A stretch of DNA of 64,000 nt, from positions 4,689,691 to 4,753,690 of the forward strand of contig CM059194.1 of NCBI GenBank assembly GCA_030323885.1. The letters are read 5' to 3'. The position numbers were made by a program, and so were the translations under genes. The notes below the pieces were generated by a model. It searched no databases, had not been told where the DNA came from, and saw only the letters and a list, made by a program, of their open reading frames with translations. The DNA is from Branchipolynoe longqiensis (taxonomy: Eukaryota > Annelida > Polychaeta > Phyllodocida > Polynoidae). Of this stretch, positions 63,426 to 64,000 are shown piece after piece; position 1 is the first letter of the stretch, and the number at the start of each line of letters is the position of its first letter.

Positions 63426-64000
63426 GTCATCATATTCATTAATATTCATTATCATCTCAGTATTGCAATGGACAATATTATGATATGGCCACAATACACT
63501 GACAACCTGAGCTCTGTGGAATTAACTGGAACGTCAAATCACTCACTCAAAAACACACTGGTCCTGGCAAATTAATCTCTTCCAAGATGCCGATGGTGGC
63601 CGGATTAGATAGGAAGGTGGAGGCCAGAGAATGAGTGTCCCATTATCTGTGATTGCAGTAATTAGGCACTGTGTTGGATGGGACTGCTGATGAGATCTGC
63701 GCTTTCGCTGAACAGTGTGTGGCACATACCGAAGGCTGATATGACACTCAGTGATGGTATTGATCCCTGCCCAACGGCAGTTACATTAAAGGTGGCAGTC
63801 CATTAACTTTAAGAAACGTAACATATGTGGGTATTTAGAAGTTACAATTGTGTATCATTGCAGGGATCTTGGACTTCCAGAGAAGCAGTAACATTAGACT
63901 TCATGCACACTTGGGTTCCTTGAATAAAATTGCAAATATTCAGAAAACACTTACATTAAAGGTGTTCGTCCATTAATGTTAACAAATATAAAGTATTTCC
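63426..64000. other. Spacer with a duplicated terminal phrase
   Basis: ACATTAAAGGTGGCAGTCCA + TTAACTTTAAGAAA at 63784 and ACATTAAAGGTGTTCGTCCA + TTAATGTTAACAAA at 63954 are two copies of one repeat, 170 bp apart; the second runs off the window. Otherwise unassigned. Confidence 0.6.

Overview
This window reads as a repeat-dominated stretch of an animal genome, most likely a mollusc. Several dispersed copies (24920-25250, 33412-33600, 35365-35470, 36255-36510) carry a tRNA-headed SINE whose body and LINE-type tail look like the V-SINE that is widespread in molluscs. Splitting of coding regions by frameshifts, target-site duplications, microsatellites and the absence of operons all fit a eukaryote. 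I recognise no host protein-coding exon or functional RNA gene. Nearly everything I can explain is transposable element or tandem repeat.

Layout. 1-836 is an 11-bp minisatellite. 1165-2165 is an internally deleted LINE. 2310-7900 is a mosaic of dispersed repeats, microsatellites, satellites and SINEs. 8450-11650 is an almost complete LINE (apurinic-type endonuclease plus reverse transcriptase) lying inside an older tRNA-derived SINE. 11700-18210 holds SINEs, tandem arrays, a 236-bp element with inverted ends, and a microsatellite-tailed LINE-derived element whose occupied and empty sites can both be read. 18825-22650 (minus) is a decayed LINE whose first ORF appears to end in a NADAR (YbiA-like) domain, followed by an endonuclease remnant. 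23550-36510 is dominated by SINEs, with a 52-bp tandem array and an array of tRNA T-arm/B-box units.

36549-40803 is a complete Ty3/Gypsy retrotransposon: 140-bp LTRs, a 5-bp ATATC target duplication, and gag, protease, RT, RNase H and integrase in order, broken by three stops and two frameshifts. 42208-47830 (minus) holds several unassigned ORF fragments that look like one older protein-coding insertion, possibly of viral origin, cut by two TAA-flanked DNA elements, a SINE fragment and a tandem duplication. 51942-53265 carries tandem TATA-containing monomers leading into an ORF1-like reading frame split by a further element. 53640-64000 returns to SINEs, DNA-element relics, a 510-bp tandem duplication, a LINE 3' end (61600-62300, minus) and a 14-bp tandem array.

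For convenience I name dispersed families: SINE-A (tRNA head, about 320 bp, commonest), V-SINE, SINE-C (tRNA-like unit with a paired acceptor stem), SINE-E, repeat B (microsatellite-tailed LINE-derived), repeat C, repeat D, repeat F and repeat G (TTAA-flanked). All family calls come from reading and comparing copies within the window; no database search was possible.
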